Source of the DNA: an uncultured Tropicimonas sp.
GTDB taxonomy: Bacteria > Pseudomonadota > Alphaproteobacteria > Rhodobacterales > Rhodobacteraceae
DNA: 64,000 nucleotides
Direction: 5' to 3'
NCBI GenBank assembly: GCA_947495685.1
Contig: CANLZY010000016.1
Span: 79,061 to 143,060 of the forward strand
The translations under genes were made by a program, and so were the position numbers. A model generated the notes under the pieces. That model saw only the letters and a program-made list of their open reading frames with translations, ran no database searches and was not told where the DNA came from. Of the stretch, positions 27,499 through 36,678 are shown in pieces. The first letter of the stretch is position 1; each line of letters opens with the position of its first letter.

Positions 27499-28481
27499 GC
27501 CGTGGCCTTCCTGCGGGTCGACAGATGCAACCAGCCCGTCGCCAGCAACGCGATCACGGCTGCCAACCCGAAAGGCATCCAGGCCAGGGGCTGCTTCGGC
27601 TGAAAGCTGACAGTTTCTGTGATCCGCGGGTTCAGCCGCTCGATCTCGGCATAGACCTGCTCCAGACCCTCACTGTCCGTGGCATAGTAGAAGGCGCCAT
27701 TGGCACGGGCGGCGATGTCTTCCAGTGCTTTCAGGTCCACCTTGTCCTCGCCCGAGCCCTCCGGGTCCCCCACTCCGATGGTAAAGATCGATACCCCCTG
27801 TTGCGCGGCGATTTCGGCAGCATTCACCGGGCTCATCGTGCTGGTCGTGTCGGCCCCGTCCGACAGCAGCACCAACAGGCGCTGGTCGACTTCGCTGGTC
27901 TCGAAGGTGCGGATGGCCAGACCGATGGCATCGCCGATCGCGGTATGCGGCCCGGCCATGCCGACCTGAGTGGTCTCCAGCAGCTCCTTGACCGATGCCA
28001 GATCCTCGGTGAAGGGTGTCTGCACAAAGGCGCGGGAGCCAAAGACGATCAACGCGATGCGGTCACCGTCGCGGGCTTCGATAAATTTGCCCACCACATC
28101 CTTGACCACCTGCAGGCGCTGTTGGCGCTCTCCTGCGGCATCCGTCATGTCGTGGGCATCCATCGACCCCGAAATATCCACCGCCAGCACCATGTCGCGG
28201 GCAGCCTTTTCGACCGTGATCTGCTGGCCCAGCAATTCGGGCCGGGCAAGGCCGATCACCAGCAACCCCCAGCAGAGTATCGCTGCGATCATCTGGACCC
28301 GCCGGCGTTGCAGCACGACAGCGCCGGATTTCGGTTCCAGCCCGGTGGCCTCGGTGATCTGGCGAAAGAACGGAATCCGGATGGCCGATGTCCGGTCGCG
28401 ATACGGCGGGACAAACCGCCAGACGACCCACGGCGCGGGCAACAACAGCAAGGCCCAGGGAAAGGCGAGCGACAGCGTCAT
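27495..28481 (-). CDS. BatA-like VWA-domain membrane protein
   Basis: A 328-residue protein with two N-terminal membrane spans, a VWA domain (about residues 90-290) and a C-terminal span (LAWMPFGLAAVIALLATG). The MIDAS is intact: LAVDISGSMDAHD, TAIGDAIG and LLSDGADTTS supply DxSxS, threonine and aspartate. It overlaps the DUF4381 gene and the next VWA gene by 4 bp each. In this operon type it is thought to act with the MoxR chaperone ATPase; the client is unknown. Confidence 0.88.
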   Translation of the reverse strand: MTLSLAFPWALLLLPAPWVVWRFVPPYRDRTSAIRIPFFRQITEATGLEPKSGAVVLQRRRVQMIAAILCWGLLVIGLARPELLGQQITVEKAARDMVLAVDISGSMDAHDMTDAAGERQQRLQVVKDVVGKFIEARDGDRIALIVFGSRAFVQTPFTEDLASVKELLETTQVGMAGPHTAIGDAIGLAIRTFETSEVDQRLLVLLSDGADTTSTMSPVNAAEIAAQQGVSIFTIGVGDPEGSGEDKVDLKALEDIAARANGAFYYATDSEGLEQVYAEIERLNPRITETVSFQPKQPLAWMPFGLAAVIALLATGWLHLSTRRKATA

Positions 28482-28975
28482 GCGGGCACCTCGTCCTGCG
28501 TCGGCGCGTTGACCTTGTGAGATTTCAGCCAGTCCCGCGCCACGGCGGCCAGCGCGGGCGAGGCCGGCTGTGGGCGATAGGGTGCGCTGATCAGAACGGC
28601 ACCCAGGTCCGAGGAAAACGCCCCTTTCCCGCCGGTTCGATCAAGAAACGACAGCCACTCCGCCCCCACCAGCCCGGCCACCTGGCGGCGCGGATAGGCG
28701 ACCAACGCCGCCCGGCGCAGGATCGCGGCAATGGCCACCGGGTCATCACCCGCCGCCTTCAGTTCCACCAGCGCGGCGCGGCGATAGGCATTGGCCGTCC
28801 AGTGCCGGTGGATGCGCCAGCCAGCCCAGCCCAGCAGAACCAGCAGCGCCAATCCCAGCCAGATCCACGCCTGCGTCGCCGGCCACATCGAGATCGGCGC
28901 GGGCTCCGGAATCGGCTTGAGCATGTCGAGCAGCGTGACAAGATCCTTGCCATCGGTGACAGGAAGATCTGCCAT
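28478..28975 (-). CDS. DUF4381 membrane protein
   Basis: Small subunit of the Bat operon with one membrane span (AWIWLGLALLVLLGWAGW, about residues 35-55) and a cytoplasmic helical domain. It sits between DUF58 and BatA, the usual DUF4381 position. The ATG at 28975 overlaps the DUF58 stop (TGATG), giving 165 aa; a GTG one codon earlier is the alternative. Function unknown. Confidence 0.82.
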   Translation of the reverse strand: MADLPVTDGKDLVTLLDMLKPIPEPAPISMWPATQAWIWLGLALLVLLGWAGWRIHRHWTANAYRRAALVELKAAGDDPVAIAAILRRAALVAYPRRQVAGLVGAEWLSFLDRTGGKGAFSSDLGAVLISAPYRPQPASPALAAVARDWLKSHKVNAPTQDEVPA

Positions 28976-29916
28976 CACCGCGCCCCCTGCAGGCCCATCA
29001 GGTCCATCACCTGCGGCAGCGTTTCGCGCCCGGCCGACAGTGGCAGGACAGGGATGCCATACTTGCGGGTCCAGTCGAGCGTTCGGGCGATACGACCGCC
29101 AACGACATCCTGGATCTTCTGACGGACTTCGGTGTCGCGCGAATCCAGCTCGACCTGCAGGGTTCCGTCCGAGGCAACGATGCTGAAATCATCCGGAACC
29201 ACCAGCCCGGACGGATCCGAGATGGGAAACAGGATCACATCGTTGTGCATCGACAATCTGCGAACGATGCGTTCCGTGCGGTCGTCCGCCTCGTCGAAAT
29301 CGCTGAAGACGAGGATCATCATTCCGGTTGTGGCGATGCGCGCGGCGGCCTCCAGCGGCGCGTTCAGCGACATCGATTGTGGCACCTCTCGGGTGGCATG
29401 CAGGGCGCAATTGGCCTCGGCGATAGAGGACAGCAGGCGGTTCAGTGCGGCGTTGCTGGCCTTGGGCCGCAGTTCGGCCACGGTGTCGTCACCAAAGACG
29501 ATGCCCCCCACCCGGTCGCCCTGCTTGCGGATGCTGAAGGCCGCGAGCGCGGCGGCCTCGGCGGCTGTCACCGATTTCATGTTGAGTTGGCTGCCGTAGA
29601 ACATGCTCATCCGTTGGTCGACCAGCAGCAGCGCAGGGCGATCCCGTTCTTCGGTGTAGACGCGCACATAGGGCTCGCCGGTGCGGGCGGTCACCTTCCA
29701 GTCGATGGTGCGCGGGTCGTCACCGATCTGATAGTTGCGCAATTCCTCGAAGTTCAGCCCCCGGCCCCGCAACCGCGAGGCATGCCGCCCGTTCAACGCC
29801 GAGCGCGCCGGCTGACGCGGCAGGAACGAGAGATGCCGCGCTGCCCCCGCCAACCGCCGCAGATGCGCCAGGTCGGTGTGGATGCGAGGGTCGCGCGAGG
29901 GAGTGAGCGCCGTCAT
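28975..29916 (-). CDS. DUF58 domain protein
   Basis: A 313-residue cytoplasmic protein. The DUF58 signature is GRGLNFEELRNYQIGDDPRT followed by IDWKVTARTG (about residues 52-80). The rest resembles a VWA-like Rossmann fold (ALLLVDQRMSMFYGS; MMILVFSDFDEADD). It starts 10 bp after moxR and is translationally coupled to DUF4381. In MoxR operons this protein is a constant partner; its mechanism is unknown. Confidence 0.88.
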   Translation of the reverse strand: MTALTPSRDPRIHTDLAHLRRLAGAARHLSFLPRQPARSALNGRHASRLRGRGLNFEELRNYQIGDDPRTIDWKVTARTGEPYVRVYTEERDRPALLLVDQRMSMFYGSQLNMKSVTAAEAAALAAFSIRKQGDRVGGIVFGDDTVAELRPKASNAALNRLLSSIAEANCALHATREVPQSMSLNAPLEAAARIATTGMMILVFSDFDEADDRTERIVRRLSMHNDVILFPISDPSGLVVPDDFSIVASDGTLQVELDSRDTEVRQKIQDVVGGRIARTLDWTRKYGIPVLPLSAGRETLPQVMDLMGLQGAR

Positions 29917-29926
29917 TGCGCCGGCC

Positions 29927-30904
<978 letters not shown>

Positions 30905-30924
30905 GTCCGCTCCCTGCCCGCCAC

Positions 30925-31905
30925 TCACTCGGTGGACTGAGGGTAGATCACCGCCCAGTCTTTCGCCATGTCTGCAAAGATCCAGCCGCGCTCCGGGCCT
31001 TCGTCCAGACCGCGGTTCAGCACGCCGATATGCCCCTCGCGGTCATAGGCCCATTCGCGCGCCGCGTCGGTGTGATGGACATACAGCCCAAGGCGCGCGC
31101 CGTCGCCGGCGGTGGACCATTCCAGCATCTCGAAATCGCCGTCAGAGTTGCCAGCCGCGAGGATCGGACGCTTGCCGATATGGTGCACGATCCCGACCGG
31201 CTTGCCGCCCTTGTCATCGTTGAAGAACAGATCGGAGCCCTTCATGATCGTCGGCACGCCGTCGATCACCTCGTAGGTCGAGGTCAGCGACGAGCCGATC
31301 ACCTGTTCCGGCGGAATTCCATAGGCTTCCTCGGCAAAGACCCGCATGAACTGGATGCCGCCGCCCGACACGATATAGGTGGCGAAACCTTCGTCGCGCA
31401 GGTAGCTCAGCAATTCGAGCATCGGTTGATAGACCATCTCGTCAAACGGTCGGCCCGTCGTGGGGTGGCGTGCGGTGTCCAGCCATGTGGCGACGTCGGC
31501 CTGGAACTGATCCAGCGACATGTCGGTATGGGCCACTTTCAGGATTTCCATCAAGCCGTCCTTGCCACTGGCCAGAATGGCCTCCATGTCGCCGGCCGCC
31601 GCGGCCTTGAGCCCGTCGGATGTCAGGATGGACGGGTCCGCCTCGGCCATCTTTGCAACCTGGGTTACGGCGTAGAACAACTGGAAATAGACCGGCTGTT
31701 CAGACCACAGCGTCCCGTCATTGTCGAACACCGCAATGCGATCGGCGGGAGTCACATAGGCTTCGGAGGCCGGGTCGGTGACCCCCTCGACAAAGCTGAC
31801 AATGGCCGTTTTCGTTTCGCCCGCATTCCAGGAGGGCAACGGGTCGGCAATGGCCGTGGTTGCCATCAGCGCAAACGACAGGACGGGAAAAATGGGTCTG
31901 AACAT
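30925..31905 (-). CDS. Exported HAD-superfamily phosphatase
   Basis: A 326-residue protein with a Sec signal (residues 1-21, MFRPIFPVLSFALMATTAIA). HAD motif I is VFDNDGTLW (about 59-67), motif II is YIVSGGG, and the closing motif is LAAGNSDGDFEML, typical of phosphoserine-phosphatase-like enzymes. It is probably a periplasmic phosphatase. It lies between sulfatase 1 (173-bp gap) and moxR (20-bp gap). Substrate unknown. The start is placed at the ATG beginning the signal peptide; the frame is open for another 29 codons upstream. Confidence 0.85.
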   Translation of the reverse strand: MFRPIFPVLSFALMATTAIADPLPSWNAGETKTAIVSFVEGVTDPASEAYVTPADRIAVFDNDGTLWSEQPVYFQLFYAVTQVAKMAEADPSILTSDGLKAAAAGDMEAILASGKDGLMEILKVAHTDMSLDQFQADVATWLDTARHPTTGRPFDEMVYQPMLELLSYLRDEGFATYIVSGGGIQFMRVFAEEAYGIPPEQVIGSSLTSTYEVIDGVPTIMKGSDLFFNDDKGGKPVGIVHHIGKRPILAAGNSDGDFEMLEWSTAGDGARLGLYVHHTDAAREWAYDREGHIGVLNRGLDEGPERGWIFADMAKDWAVIYPQSTE

Positions 31906-32031
31906 CGGTAGAGCCTTCTGTTTGTCGCTGGGCGAGGTCGAATTCCGGGACGGAACAGGCAGGACGCCCTGCACATCCTTGTCTTCAGACATCCACCCAA
32001 CCGTGGGCCAAATGCCCAGATATGTTGGTCC

Positions 32032-32069
32032 TCATGGGCGAGCCACCGGTTTCGACGGCCCGCCCATGA
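32032..32069. repeat. Stem-loop after sulfatase 1
   Basis: TCATGGGCG (32032-32040) pairs with CGCCCATGA (32061-32069), extended after one mismatch by GCC/GGC. It starts 10 bp beyond the sulfatase stop on the minus strand but has no U-run, so it may stabilise the 3' end rather than terminate. Confidence 0.4.
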
Positions 32070-32078
32070 CGTGATCGA

Positions 32079-33635
32079 TCACTGGTTTCCGGGAGACCCG
32101 GCCGTTACGGCTTCCATCACGCGGTCTAGGTTGAAGCTGCCGGGCTTCTGGCGCGGCGGGAACTCCTTGAAGCTCTGAAGCCAGGCCCCGACATAGGCGC
32201 TCGCCGGGGCAATGATGAACATGTGCTCCACCCACCAGCGCTGATAGCCCATCGCATCTTCGCCTTCGGCACGCTCGAACGGATCCATCCGCAAGTTGGT
32301 GACCGACGGGGCACGCAACTGTTCGAACGGCGCCGACCAGACCTTGTAGCCCTCGGCGTTCTGGCGCAGGAACGTGATCTTCCAGTCGTTGTAACGCAGC
32401 GCCGCAACCGAGCCGTCATCCGTCCAGTAGATGAAGTCCTTGCGCGGCCATTCGCCTTCGCCCTTGAGCGCCGGCGTCAGGTCATAACCGTCCAGGTGCA
32501 CCTTGTACTCGCGACCGATCGCCTGAACACCACCCGCCATCAACTGTTCCTTGATTTCGGGGGATCCCGCTGCGGCCAGGATCGTCGGCAGCATGTCCTC
32601 GTGTGCGCCGAAATCGTTGACGATCGTTCCCGGTTCGATGGTGCCGGGCCAGCGGATCATCGTCGGCACGCGATAACCGCCCTCCCACTGGGTGTTCTTC
32701 TCACCCTTGAACATCGTCGTGCCGCCATCGGGCCAGGTAAAGGTCTCCGCACCGTTGTCGGTGGAATACATCACGATGGTGTTGTCGGCGATGCCAAGCT
32801 CGTCGACCTTGTCGAGCAACTGGCCCACGTGGCCGTCATGCTCGACCATGCCGTCGGCATAGACACCGTAGCCGGTGACGCCCTGCGATTTTTCCTTCAG
32901 GTGGGTAAAAATGTGCATCCGGGTGGAGTTCCACCACAGGAAGAACGGCTTGTCCTGCTCCACGGCGCGGACCATGAAATCGAGCGCGGCGGCGGTGACT
33001 TCCTCGTCGACCGTCTCCATCCGCTTCTTGGTCAGCGGGCCGGTATCTTCGATGCTGCCATCGGCAGAGGATTTGATGACCCCACGTGGGCCGAATTTCT
33101 CGCGGAATTCCGCGTTCTGCGGATAGTCCGGGTTCTCCGGCTCTTCCTCTGCGTTCAGGTGATAGAGGTTGCCGAAGAACTCGTCGAAACCGTTGTTGGT
33201 CGGCAGCATCTCGTCCAGGTCGCCAAGGTGGTTCTTGCCGAACTGGCCGGTCATGTAACCAAGCGGCTTGAGCAGGCCGGCGATGGTCGGATCCTCAATC
33301 ATCATGCCCTCGGGGGCGCCCGGCAGGCCAACCTTGGTCAAACCGGTCCGCATCGGAGATTGCCCGGTGACAAAGGCAGCGCGGCCCGCGGTACAGCTCT
33401 GTTGCCCATACCAGTCGGTGAACAGCGCGCCTTCGGAGGCGATCCTGTCGATGTTGGGAGTGTAGTACCCCATCATGCCGCGGTTGTAGGCGCTGATGTT
33501 ATACTGGCCGATATCATCGCCCCAGATAACGAGAACGTTTGGCTTGGCCATGTCCTGGGCAAAAGCGACGCCAGCGCCGGTCAGGCCGACCGCAAAGGCA
33601 AAGGCCACACCACCGAATTGTCGGTTGAAAATCAT
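32079..33635 (-). CDS. Exported type I sulfatase (sulfatase 1)
   Basis: Alkaline-phosphatase-superfamily sulfatase, 518 aa, with a Sec signal (FAFAVGLTGAGVAFAQ). The metal site starts at VIWGDDIGQ. The formylglycine motif is CTAGR within QQSCTAGRAAFVTGQ, the C-x-A-x-R variant of C-x-P-S-R, so a maturation enzyme (FGE, not in this window) is required. Further ligands are in GKNHLGD and YSTDNGAE. It is clearly paralogous to the adjacent sulfatase 2. The start at 33635 has GAGGAGG ten bases upstream. The sulfate ester hydrolysed is unknown. Confidence 0.9.
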   Translation of the reverse strand: MIFNRQFGGVAFAFAVGLTGAGVAFAQDMAKPNVLVIWGDDIGQYNISAYNRGMMGYYTPNIDRIASEGALFTDWYGQQSCTAGRAAFVTGQSPMRTGLTKVGLPGAPEGMMIEDPTIAGLLKPLGYMTGQFGKNHLGDLDEMLPTNNGFDEFFGNLYHLNAEEEPENPDYPQNAEFREKFGPRGVIKSSADGSIEDTGPLTKKRMETVDEEVTAAALDFMVRAVEQDKPFFLWWNSTRMHIFTHLKEKSQGVTGYGVYADGMVEHDGHVGQLLDKVDELGIADNTIVMYSTDNGAETFTWPDGGTTMFKGEKNTQWEGGYRVPTMIRWPGTIEPGTIVNDFGAHEDMLPTILAAAGSPEIKEQLMAGGVQAIGREYKVHLDGYDLTPALKGEGEWPRKDFIYWTDDGSVAALRYNDWKITFLRQNAEGYKVWSAPFEQLRAPSVTNLRMDPFERAEGEDAMGYQRWWVEHMFIIAPASAYVGAWLQSFKEFPPRQKPGSFNLDRVMEAVTAGSPGNQ

Positions 33636-33749
33636 CGAAATATCCTCCTCGCGTAAATTCTGCGTGCAGCAGGTCTTGCGGTGATCAAACGTACCGCCGG
33701 TCATACATAATATAGCCCGGCAAGCGTGCAGGCCGTGGTGAAACAAAAA

Positions 33750-33779
33750 GGTCCTGCGCGGCGAAAACCGCGCAGGACC
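33750..33779 (-). terminator. Terminator of sulfatase 2
   Basis: Twelve-base perfect stem GGTCCTGCGCGG / CCGCGCAGGACC with a 6-base loop. On the minus strand it is followed by TTTTTGTTTC. It separates the two sulfatase genes into independent transcription units. Confidence 0.88.
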
Positions 33780-33793
33780 CTCAGTCAGCAGAA

Positions 33794-35362
33794 TTACTTT
33801 GAGCCGACCGAGTCCATGATCTTCGCCGAGGCGTCGCCGATGGTGAAACTGCCCGGCTTCTGACGCGGCGGGAAATCCTCGAACGTGGCAAGGAACTGCC
33901 CCACGAAGTCGGCTGCCGGAAGCAGCAGGAAGACGTGATCCAGATACCAGTCCCAGTAGGTGTTGGACGTGATGTTGGAGCGCTCGTACGGATCGCGACG
34001 CAGGTTGAACAGCAGCGGAATGCGCAGTTCGGTCCACGGCTCGGCCCAGGCCCGCAGGGTCTGCGGATAGCGGTGCTCCAGGAAGATAACCTTCCAGTCG
34101 TCGTACCGCAGTGCCGTCAGGTCGCCATCATCAGAGAAATAGAACACCTCCTTGCGCGGAGACACCTCTTCCTGGCCCGTCAGATAGGGCAGCGTGTTGT
34201 AACCATCCAGATGCACCTTGTAGTCGCGTCCACCGCCAACTTCGGCAACGGTCACACCTTCCAGAAGCTGCTCCTTGATGTCATCCACACCAGCCATCGC
34301 CAGGAACGTCGGCAGCCAGTCCATGTGGTGCATGATCTCGTTGGAGATCGAGCCGGGCTCGATATTGCCGGGCCAGCGGACCATTGCCGGCACGCGCCAG
34401 CCACCTTCCCAGTTGGTGTTCTTTTCACCGCGGAACGGGGTCATCCCGGCATCGGGCCAGCTGTTCATGTGCGGGCCGTTGTCCGTGGAATAGAAGACAA
34501 AGGTGTTGTCTGCGATGTCCAGCTCGTCGAGCTTGTCGAGGAACATGCCGATGTGGCGATCATGTTCGACCATGCCGTCGGCATATTCGTCCTGACCGGA
34601 AATGCCACGCAGCTCGTCCTTGACGTGGGTGCGGAAGTGCATCCGGGTGCCGGACCACCACGTGAACCAGGGCTTGCCCTCGGCAGTCTTGCGCTCGATG
34701 AAGTCCAGCGCAGCGGCGACTGTCTCGTCATCGACCGTTTCCATGCGCTTCTTGGTCAGCGGGCCGGTGTCTTCAATGGTACCGTCAGCCGAGGACTTGA
34801 TCACACCGCGTGGGCCGAAACGCTCCCGAAACGCCGGGTCCTGGGGGTAATCTTCCAGCTCCGGCTCTTCTTCGGCGTTCAGGTGATAGAGGTTGCCAAA
34901 GAACTCGTCGAAACCGTGGTTGGTCGGCAGCATCTCGTCCCGGTCGCCCAGGTGGTTCTTGCCGAACTGACCGGTATCGTATCCCTGCCCCTTGAGCAGG
35001 CCGGCAATGGTCGGATCCTCGATCTGCATGCCTTCCTTGGCACCGGGCATCCCAACCTTGGACAGGCCGGTACGGAACACGGACTGACCCATGATGAAGG
35101 ACGACCGGCCCGCGGTGCAGGACTGCTCCGCATAATAATCGGTAAAGATCATGCCTTCATTCGCGACACGGTCGATGTTCGGCGTGCGATAGCCCATCAG
35201 GCCCATGGTGTAGGCCGAGATATTGGACTGACCGATATCATCACCCCAGATAACCAGAATGTTGGGCTTGTCGGTCTGTGCCAAGGCAAAGCTGGCGCCT
35301 AGCGTGAACGCGGCAGCAGTTGCGACACCCCCGAGCGCCCTCAATGGCAAGCTCAGAAACAT
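33794..35362 (-). CDS. Exported type I sulfatase (sulfatase 2)
   Basis: A 522-residue paralogue of sulfatase 1, similar over its full length (shared blocks include GKNHLGD, DEMLPTN and FDEFFGNLYHLNAEEEPE, and the ending FPPRQKPGSF). Sec signal at residues 1-29; formylglycine motif CTAGR in EQSCTAGRSSFIMGQ; metal ligands VIWGDDIGQ and YSTDNGPH. The start at 35362 has GGGAG upstream. It has its own leader and terminator, so the pair arose by tandem duplication but is expressed separately. Differences concentrate around residues 225-260 and 405-440, which may alter substrate choice. Confidence 0.9.
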   Translation of the reverse strand: MFLSLPLRALGGVATAAAFTLGASFALAQTDKPNILVIWGDDIGQSNISAYTMGLMGYRTPNIDRVANEGMIFTDYYAEQSCTAGRSSFIMGQSVFRTGLSKVGMPGAKEGMQIEDPTIAGLLKGQGYDTGQFGKNHLGDRDEMLPTNHGFDEFFGNLYHLNAEEEPELEDYPQDPAFRERFGPRGVIKSSADGTIEDTGPLTKKRMETVDDETVAAALDFIERKTAEGKPWFTWWSGTRMHFRTHVKDELRGISGQDEYADGMVEHDRHIGMFLDKLDELDIADNTFVFYSTDNGPHMNSWPDAGMTPFRGEKNTNWEGGWRVPAMVRWPGNIEPGSISNEIMHHMDWLPTFLAMAGVDDIKEQLLEGVTVAEVGGGRDYKVHLDGYNTLPYLTGQEEVSPRKEVFYFSDDGDLTALRYDDWKVIFLEHRYPQTLRAWAEPWTELRIPLLFNLRRDPYERSNITSNTYWDWYLDHVFLLLPAADFVGQFLATFEDFPPRQKPGSFTIGDASAKIMDSVGSK

Positions 35363-35898
35363 ATTTTTCTCCCAGTTTACGAGGGCAAGATGTGCCCTCC
35401 TTTTTTGGTGAGCAAACGATAGGGCAAATGACCTCAAAAACAATACAAATGGTGCGCTTGACTTTGTTTTAACAAGGACTTTTCCCAGCGGATCGAAGAT
35501 TCACGCCCACCCCCGGACCAAGAGCTGCAAGGCCCTTCGGGCACCCCACCCTGGGCGTGGGGGGCACCGCGGTATGCACAAATCGGATTCGGCAAGAACT
35601 GGCCTATAAAATGCGCCCTGCCCGATTTCGTCACGCCGGGCGACTTCGGGGATGCCGGGTGGGCTGCCACCATCGTGCAATTGTCGGGCATTTGCACAAT
35701 TCGGTGTCGAATACGGACGCGACGACTGGGGCGTCTGCAATTCTGTGCGACAGCGATTCGCCCGCCCGATCCATGATCGAACGACAGAATTCGAATTTAT
35801 CCAACGCCGACGATCAGTTTCGGCTTCATTGCATCTGGACCATAGCAGAGATAGTCTTGCTGGATATGTTGTTGGTTTGTTGGTCACCTGGTTAGTCG
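35363..35898. other. Divergent intergenic region between sulfatase 2 and the Crp/Fnr gene
   Basis: About 535 bp with no credible gene. It contains two adjacent small hairpins: GCCC-TTC-GGGC (35532-35542) and CCCCAC/GTGGGG (35544-35562). AT-rich stretches near 35400-35470 and 35780-35890 are likely promoters for the two divergent genes. I found no clear FNR or CRP palindrome. Confidence 0.45.
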
Positions 35899-36606
35899 AT
35901 GAGTACAAAAAGCGATTCCCATTCTTTGGACGAATTTCAAACGGCCTGTGAGTTCCTGTGTCGGAACGGGTGGTTGAACACGCTGTCGCGGCAAACCCAG
36001 GGCAAGATCCTTCAGACCGGTCGCCTTGCGCGCTTTGACGACAACGAGGCGATCTGTCGGATGGGGGAATGCGCCGACGGGTTGGTCGGGCTGGTCACCG
36101 GTGGCGCAGAAATCCGGCTGATGGGCGACGATGGCGTTCTGACGGCGGTGCATCGCACCGAGCCCGGTTTCTGGTGTGGTGCCTCGGCGATCTTCTCGGA
36201 CGATCCAAGCCTGGTGTCTGTCATAGCCACAAGGCCCACCGTTGCGCTTCACCTGCCGATAACACGATTGCGCGCGCTGGCGGACGCAGACCCTCAACTC
36301 CACCGGGATTTTCACGCCCTCAGCCACCGAAACCTTGCAACCGCCTTGCGGCTGGTCGGCAACCTTTGCGTTGCAAGTTCCGAAAGACGCCTTGCCCTGC
36401 GACTGGCCCATTACGACGAGATCGCCCCCGAACCCGGGAACTGGATCTTTGTCTCGCAAGGCGCGCTGGCCGATCTGATCGCGGTGTCGCTCCCGACGCT
36501 GCAGCGCGCGCTGCGTCGGTTCATCCGCGACGGGCTTGTCGAAGTTGGCTACGGAAAGCTGCGCATTCCGGATCGCGACGCCCTGCGGGCGCATTCGTCG
36601 AATTGA
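35899..36606 (+). CDS. Crp/Fnr-family transcriptional regulator
   Basis: A 235-residue regulator with an N-terminal cyclic-nucleotide-binding-like barrel (about residues 20-145) and a C-terminal winged helix (SQGALADLIAVSLPTLQRALRRFIRDGLVEV, split around 190-220). Its cysteines (C17, C21, C53, C58) do not follow the FNR cluster spacing, so oxygen sensing by an FNR-type cluster is not supported. The effector is unknown. It is encoded 72 bp before the octaheme cytochrome on the same strand and is the obvious candidate to control it. Confidence 0.87.
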   Translation: MSTKSDSHSLDEFQTACEFLCRNGWLNTLSRQTQGKILQTGRLARFDDNEAICRMGECADGLVGLVTGGAEIRLMGDDGVLTAVHRTEPGFWCGASAIFSDDPSLVSVIATRPTVALHLPITRLRALADADPQLHRDFHALSHRNLATALRLVGNLCVASSERRLALRLAHYDEIAPEPGNWIFVSQGALADLIAVSLPTLQRALRRFIRDGLVEVGYGKLRIPDRDALRAHSSN

Positions 36607-36678
36607 GTCCGCGATCAGGCTGGCGATTTGCCCCGACGACGCGCTAGTGTCGGGCAACACACCAACCTGGATGGTTTC

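Noticed and set aside
35530..35565. Third copy of the two-hairpin intergenic element
   Set aside because: Two adjacent hairpins exist, but the GCCCAAC linker and the GGGCGGGAGCC end are absent.
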